Shown: positions 19,304 to 28,803, numbered from the stretch's first letter. The stretch is DNA of 64,000 nucleotides from Cystobacter ferrugineus (GCF_001887355.1 NZ_MPIN01000007.1:394888-458887), one strand, 5' to 3'. Numbers and translations are program-made. Notes: generated by a model from the sequence alone, not told the origin.

Positions 19304-19935
19304 TGCGACGGGTGTGCGTCCTCTACGAGGATCAGCGAGGGCCGACCAGGGGATTTGGTCTGCATGAGTTGGTGAAGGCTTGCGTCCGAGACGCGCTGAA
19401 GGACTCCCCACGGCGAGAGGTGGATGGGGCGCTCGACGATTGCCGGCCCATGAAGGGGATGCCCAAGCTCCTCAAGGCCTGCCGCCAGGACATCGATCTC
19501 ATCGCCGACGACGGCCGTAGCGTCATCGCCGTGTTCGACAATGACGAGATCCGTGGAGACCTCAAGCTTCCTCGGAATGCTTCCGATGAACTCGTCGTTC
19601 AGCGCATCCGGGAAGGAGGAAAACACAGCGACCGGCTCTTCGTTGTCCTGCTGAAGCAGAACATGGAGTCCGTCATCCAGGCCGTGCGGCAATGTGACGG
19701 AAGTATCGATCCCAAGCGCCTCGACTCCGCGTTGAAGAAGAGCCTGCTCGACCGTGATGCCATCCTGAATGGTTTGACCGTCGAGCTGAAGCGGCCCATC
19801 CGTGACTGCATCCAGGAAAAAATGCCGTCGTTCCGTGCCCTCGTCGAGCTGCTCTGCCGGGAGATCTCCCCCAGGTCCAAGACTCGTAGGCGATCTGGCC
19901 CCAGCGGTAGACGCTCCAGGCCGAAAACGCGGTAG
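19303..19935 (+). CDS. TOPRIM/DUF4276-like partner of AAA ATPase
   Basis: A 210-residue protein starting on the last base of the ATPase stop codon (TGATG). A possible TOPRIM-like arrangement is seen: a first strand with a glutamate (VCVLYED, E9), an acidic pair after a hydrophobic strand (VIAVFDNDE, D79/D81/E82), and a later glutamate in LLKQNMESV (E122). The C-terminus is strongly basic (SPRSKTRRRSGPSGRRSRPK), which suits nucleic-acid binding. DUF4276 and related TOPRIM proteins next to AAA_21 ATPases act as nuclease effectors in several immune systems. The family match is by motif only. It could instead be an uncharacterised regulator of the ATPase. Confidence 0.55.
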   Translation: MRRVCVLYEDQRGPTRGFGLHELVKACVRDALKDSPRREVDGALDDCRPMKGMPKLLKACRQDIDLIADDGRSVIAVFDNDEIRGDLKLPRNASDELVVQRIREGGKHSDRLFVVLLKQNMESVIQAVRQCDGSIDPKRLDSALKKSLLDRDAILNGLTVELKRPIRDCIQEKMPSFRALVELLCREISPRSKTRRRSGPSGRRSRPKTR

Positions 19936-19963
19936 GCCGAGCCGTCTCCCGCGCACGAGCGCG

Positions 19964-19992
19964 TTGCCGCTCCGGGTACACACCTGTACAGT
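19964..19992 (+). promoter_or_regulatory. mrfB promoter, element shared with mrfA
   Basis: TTGCCG and TACAGT are separated by 17 bp, 24 bp before the mrfB GTG. The block 19963-19998 repeats the mrfA promoter block almost exactly, although 4.5 kb and two unrelated genes separate them. This allows mrfB to be expressed independently of the inserted ATPase pair and in step with mrfA. Confidence 0.6.
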
Positions 19993-20016
19993 GCCCGGTT
20001 CGATGCGAGGTGCACC

Positions 20017-21390
20017 GTGGACTTGAAGCGCAAGCTGGCGCGGCTCGGAGGCGTGGGGCCCGGGGGCAAGCCGGGCGCGTCCGCGACTCCGGCTCCGGCC
20101 GCTCCCGTGGCTCCCGTGCCCGCCCCCTCCGTGGAGCCCGCGGTCCCCTCGGCGGAGCAGGCCGCGCGCGTGGCCATGTTGCGCCGGATGCTCGGGGAGC
20201 TGACCGAGCGTCACGGGACGGCGCTCCGCCGGGGTCCTCCCCAGCCTCCTCCGGGTCCTCTCCCCGCCGAGCCCCGGACGACGCCGCATGGGGTCATCCA
20301 CGTCGCCGAGCGCCTGCTGTCTCCGGAGCACCACCACGGAAGCGCGCCGCTCGCGGAGGCACTGGACGCGGAGGCCTCGCTGGTGGCGAGCCTCGCGTTG
20401 CAGCCGGGGCTCGCGGGCGTGGACTTCCAGCGCATGCTCTTCCTGGACACGGAGACGACGGGGCTCGCGGGCGGCACGGGCACGGTGCCCTTCCTGGTGG
20501 GCCTCGCCTGGTTCGAGGGCCGCTCGCTGCGCGTGCACCAGCTCTTCCTGCGCCGGCTGGGTGAAGAGGCGCCGCTCCTGCGGGAGCTGGCCGCGCGCAT
20601 GGCCCAGGCCTCGTGCCTCGTGACGTTCAACGGCAAGAGCTTCGACTGGCCGCTCCTGCGCACTCGCTTCGTGCTCAACCGCGTGCCCGTCCCCACCGAG
20701 TTGCCGCACCTGGACCTGCTGCACTGCGCGCGCCGGGTCTTCAAGCACCGGGGCAGCGGGACGCGGCTGGTGCACCTGGAGGAGCAGGTGCTCGGCTTCC
20801 ACCGCGTGGGCGACGTGGACGGGGCGCTCATCCCGGAGCTGTACTTCCGCTTCCTGCGCGGTGCCGAGGGCTCGGCCCTGACGCCCGTGCTGGAGCACAA
20901 CGTGAATGACCTCCTCCTGCTGGCGGCCCTGCTGGGCCTGCTGGCGCGGCGCTTCCGGGCGAGTGGCGCGGAAGGGGAGGACCCGAGGGACTTGCTGGGC
21001 TTCGCGGGCGTGGCGCTCCGGGCGAGAGACCCCGAGCGGGCCCTCGCCTTCGCCCAGGCCGCGGCGGCGGGAGACTCGGGCGCGGTACGGGCCGAGGCGC
21101 TCGCGCTCGCCTCGCGGTTGTCGCGCCGGGGCGGGGATGTCCAGACGGCGGTGGCCAACCTGCAGCGGGCGCTCGCGTCGGCCCGGAAGGAGCAGACGGC
21201 GCCGCTCCACCTGTCCCTGGCCAAGCTGTACGAGCACGGGCTCAAGGATCTGCCCCGCGCGCTCCACCACGCCCGGCTCTGTCCTCCCGCCGAGAGTGGT
21301 GAGGCCCTGCGCCGCCGCGTCGAGCGCCTGGAGCGCAAGCTGTCCAAGGCGACACGCGCGTCCACCCTGGACCTGGGCGAGCCGCTCTGA
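20017..21390 (+). CDS. mrfB: MrfB/YprB-type RNase H-like exonuclease
   Basis: A 457-residue protein. A Pro/Ala-rich N-terminus leads to a DnaQ/RNase H-like 3'-5' exonuclease domain: LFLDTETTGLAGGTG (catalytic Asp-Glu), VTFNGKSFDWPLL, PHLDLLHCAR, and HNVNDLLLLAALLG supplying the last acidic residue. A helical TPR-like C-terminal region follows (RARDPERALAFAQAAAAGDS onward). B. subtilis YprB/MrfB works with the helicase MrfA in mitomycin C repair. The two share a promoter element here, supporting the pairing despite physical separation. GTG 20017 is preceded by GAGG at 6 nt. The stop lies one base from that of the convergent FUSC gene. Confidence 0.85.
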   Translation: MDLKRKLARLGGVGPGGKPGASATPAPAAPVAPVPAPSVEPAVPSAEQAARVAMLRRMLGELTERHGTALRRGPPQPPPGPLPAEPRTTPHGVIHVAERLLSPEHHHGSAPLAEALDAEASLVASLALQPGLAGVDFQRMLFLDTETTGLAGGTGTVPFLVGLAWFEGRSLRVHQLFLRRLGEEAPLLRELAARMAQASCLVTFNGKSFDWPLLRTRFVLNRVPVPTELPHLDLLHCARRVFKHRGSGTRLVHLEEQVLGFHRVGDVDGALIPELYFRFLRGAEGSALTPVLEHNVNDLLLLAALLGLLARRFRASGAEGEDPRDLLGFAGVALRARDPERALAFAQAAAAGDSGAVRAEALALASRLSRRGGDVQTAVANLQRALASARKEQTAPLHLSLAKLYEHGLKDLPRALHHARLCPPAESGEALRRRVERLERKLSKATRASTLDLGEPL

Positions 21391-21391
21391 G

Positions 21392-23509
21392 CTAGGCCCG
21401 CCAGGGCACGAGCACCCGGGGTGGTTCCCGCTCCGCCCTGGCCAGTTGCGTGAGCATGTCATCCACGCGCGTGAGCCAGTGCAGGAGGCGGAAGGGGCTG
21501 GCGGTGCCCCGGCGGGCGGCTTCCTCGGGCGCGAGGCGGTGCCGGGCCTCCTGGATGAGCGTGGACGCGGGCTCGACGCGGGGCGGCGCTTGCTGGCCCA
21601 GCGCGCTCGCCAGCACGCGGGCGTTGTTCGCCAGCCGCACCGCCGCCTCGCGCAACAGCTCCCGCGACGCGTCGTTCATCTCCATCAGCCCGCGTCCCAT
21701 CTCCAGGTGCCGCACGGACAGCACGAGCTCGGACACGGTCCGCAGGATGTACGTCGCGCGCGGGGTGAAGTGCCGGAGCCCTCCGGTGAGCGGTTGCGCC
21801 GCGGTGCGCAGGTCGCGCAGGCGCGCATCCAGCACCCGCGCGGAGTCGAGCAGCCGGGCCGGGTCCGTCTCCGGGGTGCGCTTCACCACGGCCTCCTCGA
21901 GGTACTCGCACACCGCGTCCAGCACCTGCCGGGCGGAGGTCTGGATCTGCGCCGTGGTGCGCTCGGGGAAGAGGATGAGGGCGATGATGGCGCCAGCGGC
22001 CGCGCCAATCGCCGTCTCCTCGATGCGCAGCAGCAGGAGCGCCGGGGTGAATCGGCCGAGCAATCCATAGAGCACGGACAGGAGCGTGGTGAACCAGAAC
22101 ACCATCCACGCGTAGGAGATTTGAATCAGGTAGAAGCCGAAGAAGACGCACACGAAGATGCTCACCAGCTCGATGCCGGCATGGCCACTGACGGCCCTGG
22201 CGAGGAACAGTCCGGCCACCACGCCGAGCACCGTTCCCAGCACCCGCGCCCAGGCGCGCTGCAGCGTGTCCCCCCGCGAGCGCGTGCGCGTGAAGATGAC
22301 GAAGGCGGTGATGACGGCCCAGTACCAGCGCTCGGCGGACACCGCGTAGCCCACCGCCATCGCGATGACGCTCGCCACGGTGATTTGAATGGCCTGGCGC
22401 GTGGAGGGATGGAGGCCCGTGCGCGCGAGCGGGCCCGGCGCGGCATTGCCCGCGGGGGCGGCGGCCCGCTCCGGGACGAGCGGAGGATGTTCGCGGGGAA
22501 GCTGCTCGGCGGCCTCGAGCAGATCCGTCAGGGCCCGGTGGATGCGCTGGGCGTCCACCCGGCCCCGCTCGTCTCCGGGAGCTTCCCGCACCCGATCGAG
22601 GTACGCCCTCATCGTCCGAGCCGCCGCGGGATCCCGGTCGCGGATGGCGACCCGCGCCGACACCAGCGCCTGGCGGAGGTCCGCCCGTGCCTGCCGTGAC
22701 AGCGCGCCCGAGTCGACCACCTGCTGCACGGAGCGGAGCACGCGGTTGGCGGCGAGCTCCTGCTCGAAGAGCCGCTGCCGGAGCTCGGAGTGCTCCCGGT
22801 TGACCAGGTCCTCCACCGCGAGCGCCGCATCACTCAGGCGATCCGCCTGTCGGAGCAGCCGGCGCAACAAGGCACAGGTCATCCGGGGCTGCTCGGGGAT
22901 GTCCGCGAGCTCCCACAGCACGACATCGATCGTCTTGCGGAAGGCCCGGACGGTGCGCCGCAGGGCGTGATGGGGGCGGTCCGGGACGAGCACGAAGCGC
23001 ACCGTGTACGCGATGCCGACGGCGACCCCCATGGCACCCGCGAGCGCGGGCACCTGCGAGAGCTGGGCGTGGAAGAACAGGGCGTTGAAGAAGGAGAAGA
23101 AGCCAATCATCCCGAGCGCCAGTCCCCGGGGGCCGAACCTGCGCACGAAGGTGGAGACGAAGATGGTGACCGCGAAGGCCGCGGCGCCGAGCAGGGGAAT
23201 CTGGGCGGCGATCGTCCCCAGGACGGCCGAGGTCAGCGCGGGCACGAGGAGGAGCGCGGTCGTGAGGCGCTGCTCGCGAGGAGTCGGGTCGGTGGCGATC
23301 TGCGAGCCCATCATCGCCACCATGGTGCCCACCAGGGTGACGGTGGGTGGCTCGCCGAGCCAGCGGGCGAGCCGGGAGAGAATGAGGGCGGCGAGGCCCG
23401 CGCCCAGGGCGGCGCGCAGGCCCTTGCGCAACCGGCCCAGGTCGGGGTCGGAAATGACGAACAGGTCCCACAGGTGCGTGGGATTCAGGCGGTGCCGGAG
23501 ATGTCGCAA
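21392..23509 (-). CDS. FUSC-family inner-membrane transporter-like protein
   Basis: About 705 residues with the two-block FUSC layout. An N-terminal cluster of helices (GLAALILSRLARWLG, TLVGTMVAMMGSQ, GLALGMIGFFSFFNALFF) is followed by a long helical cytoplasmic region, then a second cluster (ITVASVIAMAVGYAVSAERW, FWFTTLLSVLYGLLGRFTP, ETAIGAAAGAIIALILFP) and a helical tail. Family members resemble aromatic-acid efflux pumps (AaeB) and fusaric-acid resistance proteins; the substrate is unknown. TTG 23509 is preferred because GGAGG lies 6 nt before it. ATG 23593 and GTG 23623 are in frame but lack a properly spaced ribosome site and would add Arg/Gly/Pro-rich residues. Confidence 0.82.
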   Translation of the reverse strand: MRHLRHRLNPTHLWDLFVISDPDLGRLRKGLRAALGAGLAALILSRLARWLGEPPTVTLVGTMVAMMGSQIATDPTPREQRLTTALLLVPALTSAVLGTIAAQIPLLGAAAFAVTIFVSTFVRRFGPRGLALGMIGFFSFFNALFFHAQLSQVPALAGAMGVAVGIAYTVRFVLVPDRPHHALRRTVRAFRKTIDVVLWELADIPEQPRMTCALLRRLLRQADRLSDAALAVEDLVNREHSELRQRLFEQELAANRVLRSVQQVVDSGALSRQARADLRQALVSARVAIRDRDPAAARTMRAYLDRVREAPGDERGRVDAQRIHRALTDLLEAAEQLPREHPPLVPERAAAPAGNAAPGPLARTGLHPSTRQAIQITVASVIAMAVGYAVSAERWYWAVITAFVIFTRTRSRGDTLQRAWARVLGTVLGVVAGLFLARAVSGHAGIELVSIFVCVFFGFYLIQISYAWMVFWFTTLLSVLYGLLGRFTPALLLLRIEETAIGAAAGAIIALILFPERTTAQIQTSARQVLDAVCEYLEEAVVKRTPETDPARLLDSARVLDARLRDLRTAAQPLTGGLRHFTPRATYILRTVSELVLSVRHLEMGRGLMEMNDASRELLREAAVRLANNARVLASALGQQAPPRVEPASTLIQEARHRLAPEEAARRGTASPFRLLHWLTRVDDMLTQLARAEREPPRVLVPWRA

Positions 23510-23738
23510 ACCCTTCCTCCGCGGGAAGGGTGCGGATGGAAGGCCGGCTCGTGCACGCCCGTTCCCCTGGCCGCCCGGCCTCCGGGAAGGCATGAGCCAC
23601 TGGCGCGGGGTCGGGTGTGACACGCCTCACACGCGGACTGTGGGCGCCATCACATCGGGCTCCCCCCTTCTTCAGGCACTGTCTCTTCATGAACGGGGGC
23701 CGCCGCTGACGCGGCCCGGCTTCGCACGGAGGCACGCC

Positions 23739-24959
23739 ATGGTCGAGACAGTTCGCGAGCACAAGGACAACGCCGCTCAACTCTTCGCCAGTGGGCAGTG
23801 GGAGGCGGCGCTCGCCGAGTACCGGTACATCGCCCGGGCCGTGCCGGAGGACCTGGCCAGCCGCCAGAAGGTGGCCGAGCTGCTCCAGCGGCTCGGACGC
23901 AAGCAGGAGGCCATCGAGACGTACACGGACGTGGCCAAGGCCTGGGCCCGTCAGGGGTGGCTGCTGCGCGCCATCGCCCTGTGCAAGGTCATCCTCCAGC
24001 TCGAGCCGGGCCATGGTCCCACCCAGCGGTTGCTGGCGGACTTCTACGCGGGCCATGCGCAGCCCCAGCCCCGGTTGACGCCCGCGCCGGCGGTGTCCCC
24101 CTCCTTCGGGGAGTCGAGTGGGGAAGGGGACGAGGTGCTCCCGCGCATCCCGCTCTTCTCGAAGCTGAGTCCGGAGGCGTTCCTGTCGGTGGTGGAGGAG
24201 TTGGAGCTCAAGCCCTTCGCGCCGGGGTCCACCATCGTCACGGAGGGCGAAACGAGTCATTCCCTGTTCGCCATCGTGGAGGGGCGCGTGGACGTGGTGG
24301 TGCGAGGAGGGGGCGGGCAGTCCCGCAAGGTGGCCTGCCTGGGCGAGGGCGACTTCTTCGGAGAGGTGGCCTTGCTGTCGGACGCTCCGCGGCTGGCGAG
24401 CGTGGTGGCCACCACGCGCACCGTGGTGTTCGAGCTGACGCGGGAGCAGGTGGAGCGGCTCGCCGAGCTGCACCCCTCGGTGGAGCAGATGCTGCGCTCC
24501 TTCTACCAGGTGCGGCTGCTGGCCAACATCCTGCGGGGCAACCCGCTCCTGTTCTCCCTCACGCCCCTGCAGCGCGAGGCCATGACGAAGGCCGTCCAGT
24601 TCCACGCGGTGCCCGCCGGCGAGCGCCTGCTCGTCCAGGGACAGCCCGGTGACGCCCTCTACCTGCTGCTCCGGGGCCAGTGCCGCGTGGTCCACCGCCG
24701 CCCGGACGGTCACGAGAACGAGCATCCGTCGCTGCGCGAGGGCGACATGTTCGGCGAGCTGTCCGTACTGCTCGGCCTGCCCGCCACCGCCTCGGTGATC
24801 GCCGACACCCCCTGCACGCTGCTGCGGCTGGCGCGCGCGGACGTGGAGCGGCTCATCGTGATGAACACCGGGCTGCGCGAGGCGCTCTTCCGCCTGAGCT
24901 CCGAGCGCCTCCAGCGCACCGCCCAACTGGTGTCCGGCTACGAGTCGTCCGCGGCCTGA
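23739..24959 (+). CDS. TPR and double cyclic nucleotide-binding protein
   Basis: A 406-residue protein. Residues 1-110 read as tetratricopeptide helices (WEAALAEYRYIARAVPEDLA). Two CAP-type cyclic nucleotide-binding domains follow: one near 130-260 (LFSKLSPEAFLSVVEELEL, GEGDFFGEVALLSDAPR) and one near 265-395 (LFSLTPLQREAMTKAVQ, GDALYLLLRGQCRVV, LREGDMFGELSVLLGLPATA). No helix-turn-helix is present, so it is a sensor or scaffold rather than a transcription factor. ATG 23739 has GGAGG 8 nt upstream. The open frame continues far upstream, but that part overlaps the opposite-strand FUSC gene. The nucleotide and partners are unknown. Confidence 0.85.
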   Translation: MVETVREHKDNAAQLFASGQWEAALAEYRYIARAVPEDLASRQKVAELLQRLGRKQEAIETYTDVAKAWARQGWLLRAIALCKVILQLEPGHGPTQRLLADFYAGHAQPQPRLTPAPAVSPSFGESSGEGDEVLPRIPLFSKLSPEAFLSVVEELELKPFAPGSTIVTEGETSHSLFAIVEGRVDVVVRGGGGQSRKVACLGEGDFFGEVALLSDAPRLASVVATTRTVVFELTREQVERLAELHPSVEQMLRSFYQVRLLANILRGNPLLFSLTPLQREAMTKAVQFHAVPAGERLLVQGQPGDALYLLLRGQCRVVHRRPDGHENEHPSLREGDMFGELSVLLGLPATASVIADTPCTLLRLARADVERLIVMNTGLREALFRLSSERLQRTAQLVSGYESSAA

Positions 24960-25026
24960 GCTATCCTGGGCAGTTAACGGCAGGATCTATCTTCTCGGGC
25001 GGTTGTCGTTTCAAGGGGCACTCCGC

Positions 25027-28000
25027 ATGGCGAAGGACTACGCAATGGCGGGGGGAAGGGCAGGGGACATTCGCCGGCCCCATGGGGCGAGAGGTTTCCA
25101 GGCCCTCCTGCTCGCGAGCTGTCTCGTGGCCAGCATGAGCGCGGCCGGCGCGGAGTTGAGACGCGTGAGGGTGACGCTCTCGGCCGAAGCGCATTCGCGA
25201 GCCAAAGTCCCCAGCCCCCGCCTGGAGGACTGGAAGGAGGGCGTGCTCGCCCTCAGGGTGGTGGATCCCGGCCGTCTGGTGGTGAAGGCAGGTGGAGAAG
25301 TCATCGCCGCGGCGGCGCTCGGTTGGGGCGAGGACCAGCGGCTGCGGGTGGACTCGCTCGAGGCCTACCCGCCCGAGGCCCTGCCGCGGATGGTCAACCG
25401 CGAGCGCGGACGGGAGGAGGTGGAGGTAGACGTCCCGGAGGGAGTGGGCGCCGGCGAGCACCTCACCCTCACTTATGAATGGGACTGGAAACACGCGGGG
25501 AAGCCCGCCCTGGAGCGCGCCTGGCGCCTCCCCCCCATGGAGGACATCCCGCCAGAGTGGCTGGAGGACGAGCCGTCCGAGCCCGAGCGGGAGGACACGC
25601 TCGAGGACGAGGCCGGCGCGCGGGCCGTCCTCTCGCCCGAACTGGCCCCGTTCCCCGTTCAAGTGGACCCGGCTCGACCCGAGCTGCTGTGGGTTCCCGG
25701 GTATGCCTCGCGCGAGGACATTGCTTCGCGGCTCTTCGGGGAGGCCGCGGCGGCGGGCGCCTTCGACATCGAGCCCCGTGCGTCTCCACCCAGTGCCGTG
25801 GAAGTCCTCCACGTCTGCGTACGCGTGCGCCACCCGCCCGCGCTCGTGCCGGAGTTGCTCGCGGCCATGCGCCATTCCCTGGATGCACAACTGGAGGCGG
25901 ATATCGCGTGGAGCCGCGCCCAGCTCTCGGCGGCCTCCCTGAACAAGGCCGGAGTCGCCGCATTGGTGGAGCGCGGCCTGCGCTGGGCTCAACGCTCGGA
26001 CATTCGGGACGGGGCCGGGCAGAGCTACTTCGACCTCTACCTCCAGGCGCTCGGGCCCCTACGGGACGAGTCGCAGCGCGGGCACCTCCTCGGAGAGGCC
26101 GCCGAGCCCCTGCGCAAGGCCATCGCTCTGCGCTCCAAACGCTTCACGGCGAGCTACAGCGTCACGGATGGCTCACCCGTCCTCGCCCCGGGCAGCGTGG
26201 TGGGCCGCTTCTATTTCGCCGACGGCTCCAGCATCCAGGTCCGCACCCTGCTGCTGCTCACCGAGGAGACGTCCCTGGAACGTGCGGAACTGCGCGTGCG
26301 CAACGCTCCCCGCGGCACACCGCGTGTCATCCTCCCAGGGGAGGACGGGCGATGGCGGGGCTACAGCGCCGAATTCAATACCGTCGCCGGGGCCTCCGAG
26401 CCACTCGAACACCTCGAGGGAAATACCTACTGGTACTACCCGGGCACGCTCCTCATTCGACCGGGAGACTGGCGGCCGGGGCTGGGGGCCGGTACGGGCG
26501 GTTTGGCGGCCCCGCGACGAGAGCTTCTTCAGACAGCCCTCGCCACGGCGACACCGCAAGCGCCCCAGTCCCTTGTCTCCCTTGATCATGACGCGCTCGC
26601 CCTCCTCACCCCGGACGAGCGATTGGGCGTCTTCAATACCATCCTCACAGGCCCTGTGCTCACCTCCGACATGAAGGAGGAGGCAGTGCACCTGCTGGCG
26701 CGTGTACTGCTGTCCACGCCTGACCGGGAGTTTCCACCCCTTGAGCGCAAGCTCACTTCGAGTGGGGTGCTGGAAAAGCTGCTTGGCACCAACGCGCCGG
26801 ACAGCAAGGTGTTGCTGGGACAAGCCTTCACCCAGAAGGCACTCGCTTCGTTTCCCCTCGTGCTGGACCTCCTCGAGTCCCTGCCTACCTTCCACCTGGG
26901 GCGTGAGGACGAGAGGACATACCTGCTCAACGTCCCTTTTGGGCTGGTGTCCACGATGTTGGTGGCGCCGGAGGCGTGGGAAGAGCAGCAGGGAGTGCGC
27001 CTCGGAGCCGAACCCGCTCTGCCCGGAGAAGCGCTGGGGCCCTCCAGGCGCATGGCTCTGTACTTCCAACCGGTGCGGCAGGAATTCCAGGCGCGCTACC
27101 TGTCCTCGGTGGACGAGGCGCCGCGCAGTCGGGCGCTGCACCCACTGGAATGGGTGCGGCTGGAAGTGCATGGGCCACAGTCGCGCACGCACCTGATGAC
27201 GGCCATGGAATTGGCCCTGCTCGCTTCCACGCCGGACAAGTCACTGGTGTGGTCGGCGGTGAGCCGTATCAGCGAGATGCACATGGCGTACGGCGCCGTG
27301 TCTGCCCTGACGCGGGTGCCGCTGTTGATAGGCGTGCCAGCCACGGCAGCGCGAGGCGGCACGCTGGCGGCGGCACGCGGAGCGGCGGTGCGCCTGTTCG
27401 TGGGCCGCATCTCGTTGGTGGCGACTCTGGCGGTGGTGGACACGTACCGGGACGAGCTGTCGCGGACGCCGGAGGGACGGGACTTTCTCGCGGTACATGA
27501 CGCGGCCATGGTGGCGCTGGCTGGCCGGGACATCTACAAGCTCGTCACCTCGGGCATAGGACGCGAGCTGGTACACCGGGGAGGGTTGGCGTTGAGCGCG
27601 GCTGGCGCCCGAGCCTCGTCCGGACTGCGCGCGTCGGTGGAGTCCGTCCAGGCCCTGGTGAAAACGCTGGAGCGGACGCTCGCCGAGGGCAAGGCGGTTG
27701 CGACACCGGACGGCCTGCGGTTTTCCCTTCCTGGCGGCGCCGAGGCCTTCAAGCAGGCCTTCTTCGCCATACGCGGGGAGATGGCCGCCGCACGGGCCCT
27801 CGGTGGCATCCGCCGCGCGGGGCTCGCGGCCGAGGAAGCCGAGAAGACGCTGGAGGTGTTGAAGCAGTTGTCGGCGGAGAGCCAGGAGATGGCGAGCGCC
27901 TACAGCGCGGTGGCGCGGCGTGCGGCGGCGCTGCCGGCCGACAAGGCCCAGGCCTACCTCGCCGCGGTGGAAAACCTGCGTGCCGTCACCCGCGGTGCGG

Positions 28001-28803
28001 CGAAGCCGGCGCTCGCGGAATTGCTGAGGCGCTCGGGAACTCCGAGTCTGAAGGACCCACTTGCATTCCTGGCGGAAGCCGAGTGGCTCGTCAGTCACCC
28101 GGAACTGGAAGTCGAGGCGGTGATTGAACTGGCGAGGAAGGCGCGCAGAGGCCGCGTGGACCTGGGTTGGTTGCGCTCGACAGGGTTGCTCATGAAGGAC
28201 CTCAACTTCATGGGCAAGAGCAAGATGACGTCGTGGAAGGACTTCCAGCAGGCAGCAGCAGAGCCGTGGAACCTAATGCTTCAACGGCGAGTTCGCGAGC
28301 AACTCCGAGGCGTTGCGGCCGAAATGCTTACCGAAGACAATGCACAGAAGCTCTTCCCGGGTTTCCGACTTGCCGGGCGGCAAGTGAAAATGAAAGCAGG
28401 GCACGTCATCGACATTCTGCTGACGGCGATGACGGAGTCAAAGCTTCAACATGGAGTAGAGGTCAAAGGCTGGAACGACAACCGCTGGCGCAGGGCGCTT
28501 GACTCCTGGCTGGCCAAAGGGGCCGGCAGCAAGCTCAATGAACAGCAGGAGACGCTAGTAAAACAACTCCAGCACCTGCTCGACCAACTCGCGGACGCGG
28601 CCAAAGCACCTAACGGACAACCGTTTCTCGTCAGCACAGACAACTTGAGCGGCCCGACCAGGGCCAAGCTTTTGGACTTCCTACTCAAGCAGTCGCCGGG
28701 CACGAAGCTCATCCAACTAGAGGAGGCTCGAATCCTGGATAAGACGAAGCAGCTACGTGCAGCACTGAACCTGCCGGAGAACTTGTCTGGAGGTGTGCCA
28801 TGA
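25027..28803 (+). CDS. Large secreted polymorphic toxin with nuclease-like C-terminus
   Basis: A 1258-residue protein with an N-terminal signal (FQALLLASCLVASMSAAGA). LASC would also fit a lipobox, so periplasmic and lipoprotein fates are both possible. There is a long unassigned central region, then hydrophobic helices about residues 745-810 (VSALTRVPLLIGVPATAARG, LFVGRISLVATLAVVD). The C-terminal 180 residues contain D1129 (HVIDILL) followed by E1145-V-K1147 (GVEVKGW), the D-(x)n-ExK pattern of a PD-(D/E)xK nuclease. GC falls there (31/60 at 28381-28440) compared with the upstream body, as expected for an exchanged toxin tip. The next gene overlaps by 4 nt and is presumed immunity. ATG 25027 has AAGGGG upstream. 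Delivery route unknown. Confidence 0.7.
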   Translation: MAKDYAMAGGRAGDIRRPHGARGFQALLLASCLVASMSAAGAELRRVRVTLSAEAHSRAKVPSPRLEDWKEGVLALRVVDPGRLVVKAGGEVIAAAALGWGEDQRLRVDSLEAYPPEALPRMVNRERGREEVEVDVPEGVGAGEHLTLTYEWDWKHAGKPALERAWRLPPMEDIPPEWLEDEPSEPEREDTLEDEAGARAVLSPELAPFPVQVDPARPELLWVPGYASREDIASRLFGEAAAAGAFDIEPRASPPSAVEVLHVCVRVRHPPALVPELLAAMRHSLDAQLEADIAWSRAQLSAASLNKAGVAALVERGLRWAQRSDIRDGAGQSYFDLYLQALGPLRDESQRGHLLGEAAEPLRKAIALRSKRFTASYSVTDGSPVLAPGSVVGRFYFADGSSIQVRTLLLLTEETSLERAELRVRNAPRGTPRVILPGEDGRWRGYSAEFNTVAGASEPLEHLEGNTYWYYPGTLLIRPGDWRPGLGAGTGGLAAPRRELLQTALATATPQAPQSLVSLDHDALALLTPDERLGVFNTILTGPVLTSDMKEEAVHLLARVLLSTPDREFPPLERKLTSSGVLEKLLGTNAPDSKVLLGQAFTQKALASFPLVLDLLESLPTFHLGREDERTYLLNVPFGLVSTMLVAPEAWEEQQGVRLGAEPALPGEALGPSRRMALYFQPVRQEFQARYLSSVDEAPRSRALHPLEWVRLEVHGPQSRTHLMTAMELALLASTPDKSLVWSAVSRISEMHMAYGAVSALTRVPLLIGVPATAARGGTLAAARGAAVRLFVGRISLVATLAVVDTYRDELSRTPEGRDFLAVHDAAMVALAGRDIYKLVTSGIGRELVHRGGLALSAAGARASSGLRASVESVQALVKTLERTLAEGKAVATPDGLRFSLPGGAEAFKQAFFAIRGEMAAARALGGIRRAGLAAEEAEKTLEVLKQLSAESQEMASAYSAVARRAAALPADKAQAYLAAVENLRAVTRGAAKPALAELLRRSGTPSLKDPLAFLAEAEWLVSHPELEVEAVIELARKARRGRVDLGWLRSTGLLMKDLNFMGKSKMTSWKDFQQAAAEPWNLMLQRRVREQLRGVAAEMLTEDNAQKLFPGFRLAGRQVKMKAGHVIDILLTAMTESKLQHGVEVKGWNDNRWRRALDSWLAKGAGSKLNEQQETLVKQLQHLLDQLADAAKAPNGQPFLVSTDNLSGPTRAKLLDFLLKQSPGTKLIQLEEARILDKTKQLRAALNLPENLSGGVP

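Noticed and set aside
23004-23738. N-terminal extension of the cyclic nucleotide-binding protein
   Set aside because: It overlaps the FUSC gene on the other strand; ATG 23739 has GGAGG and starts the TPR domain.
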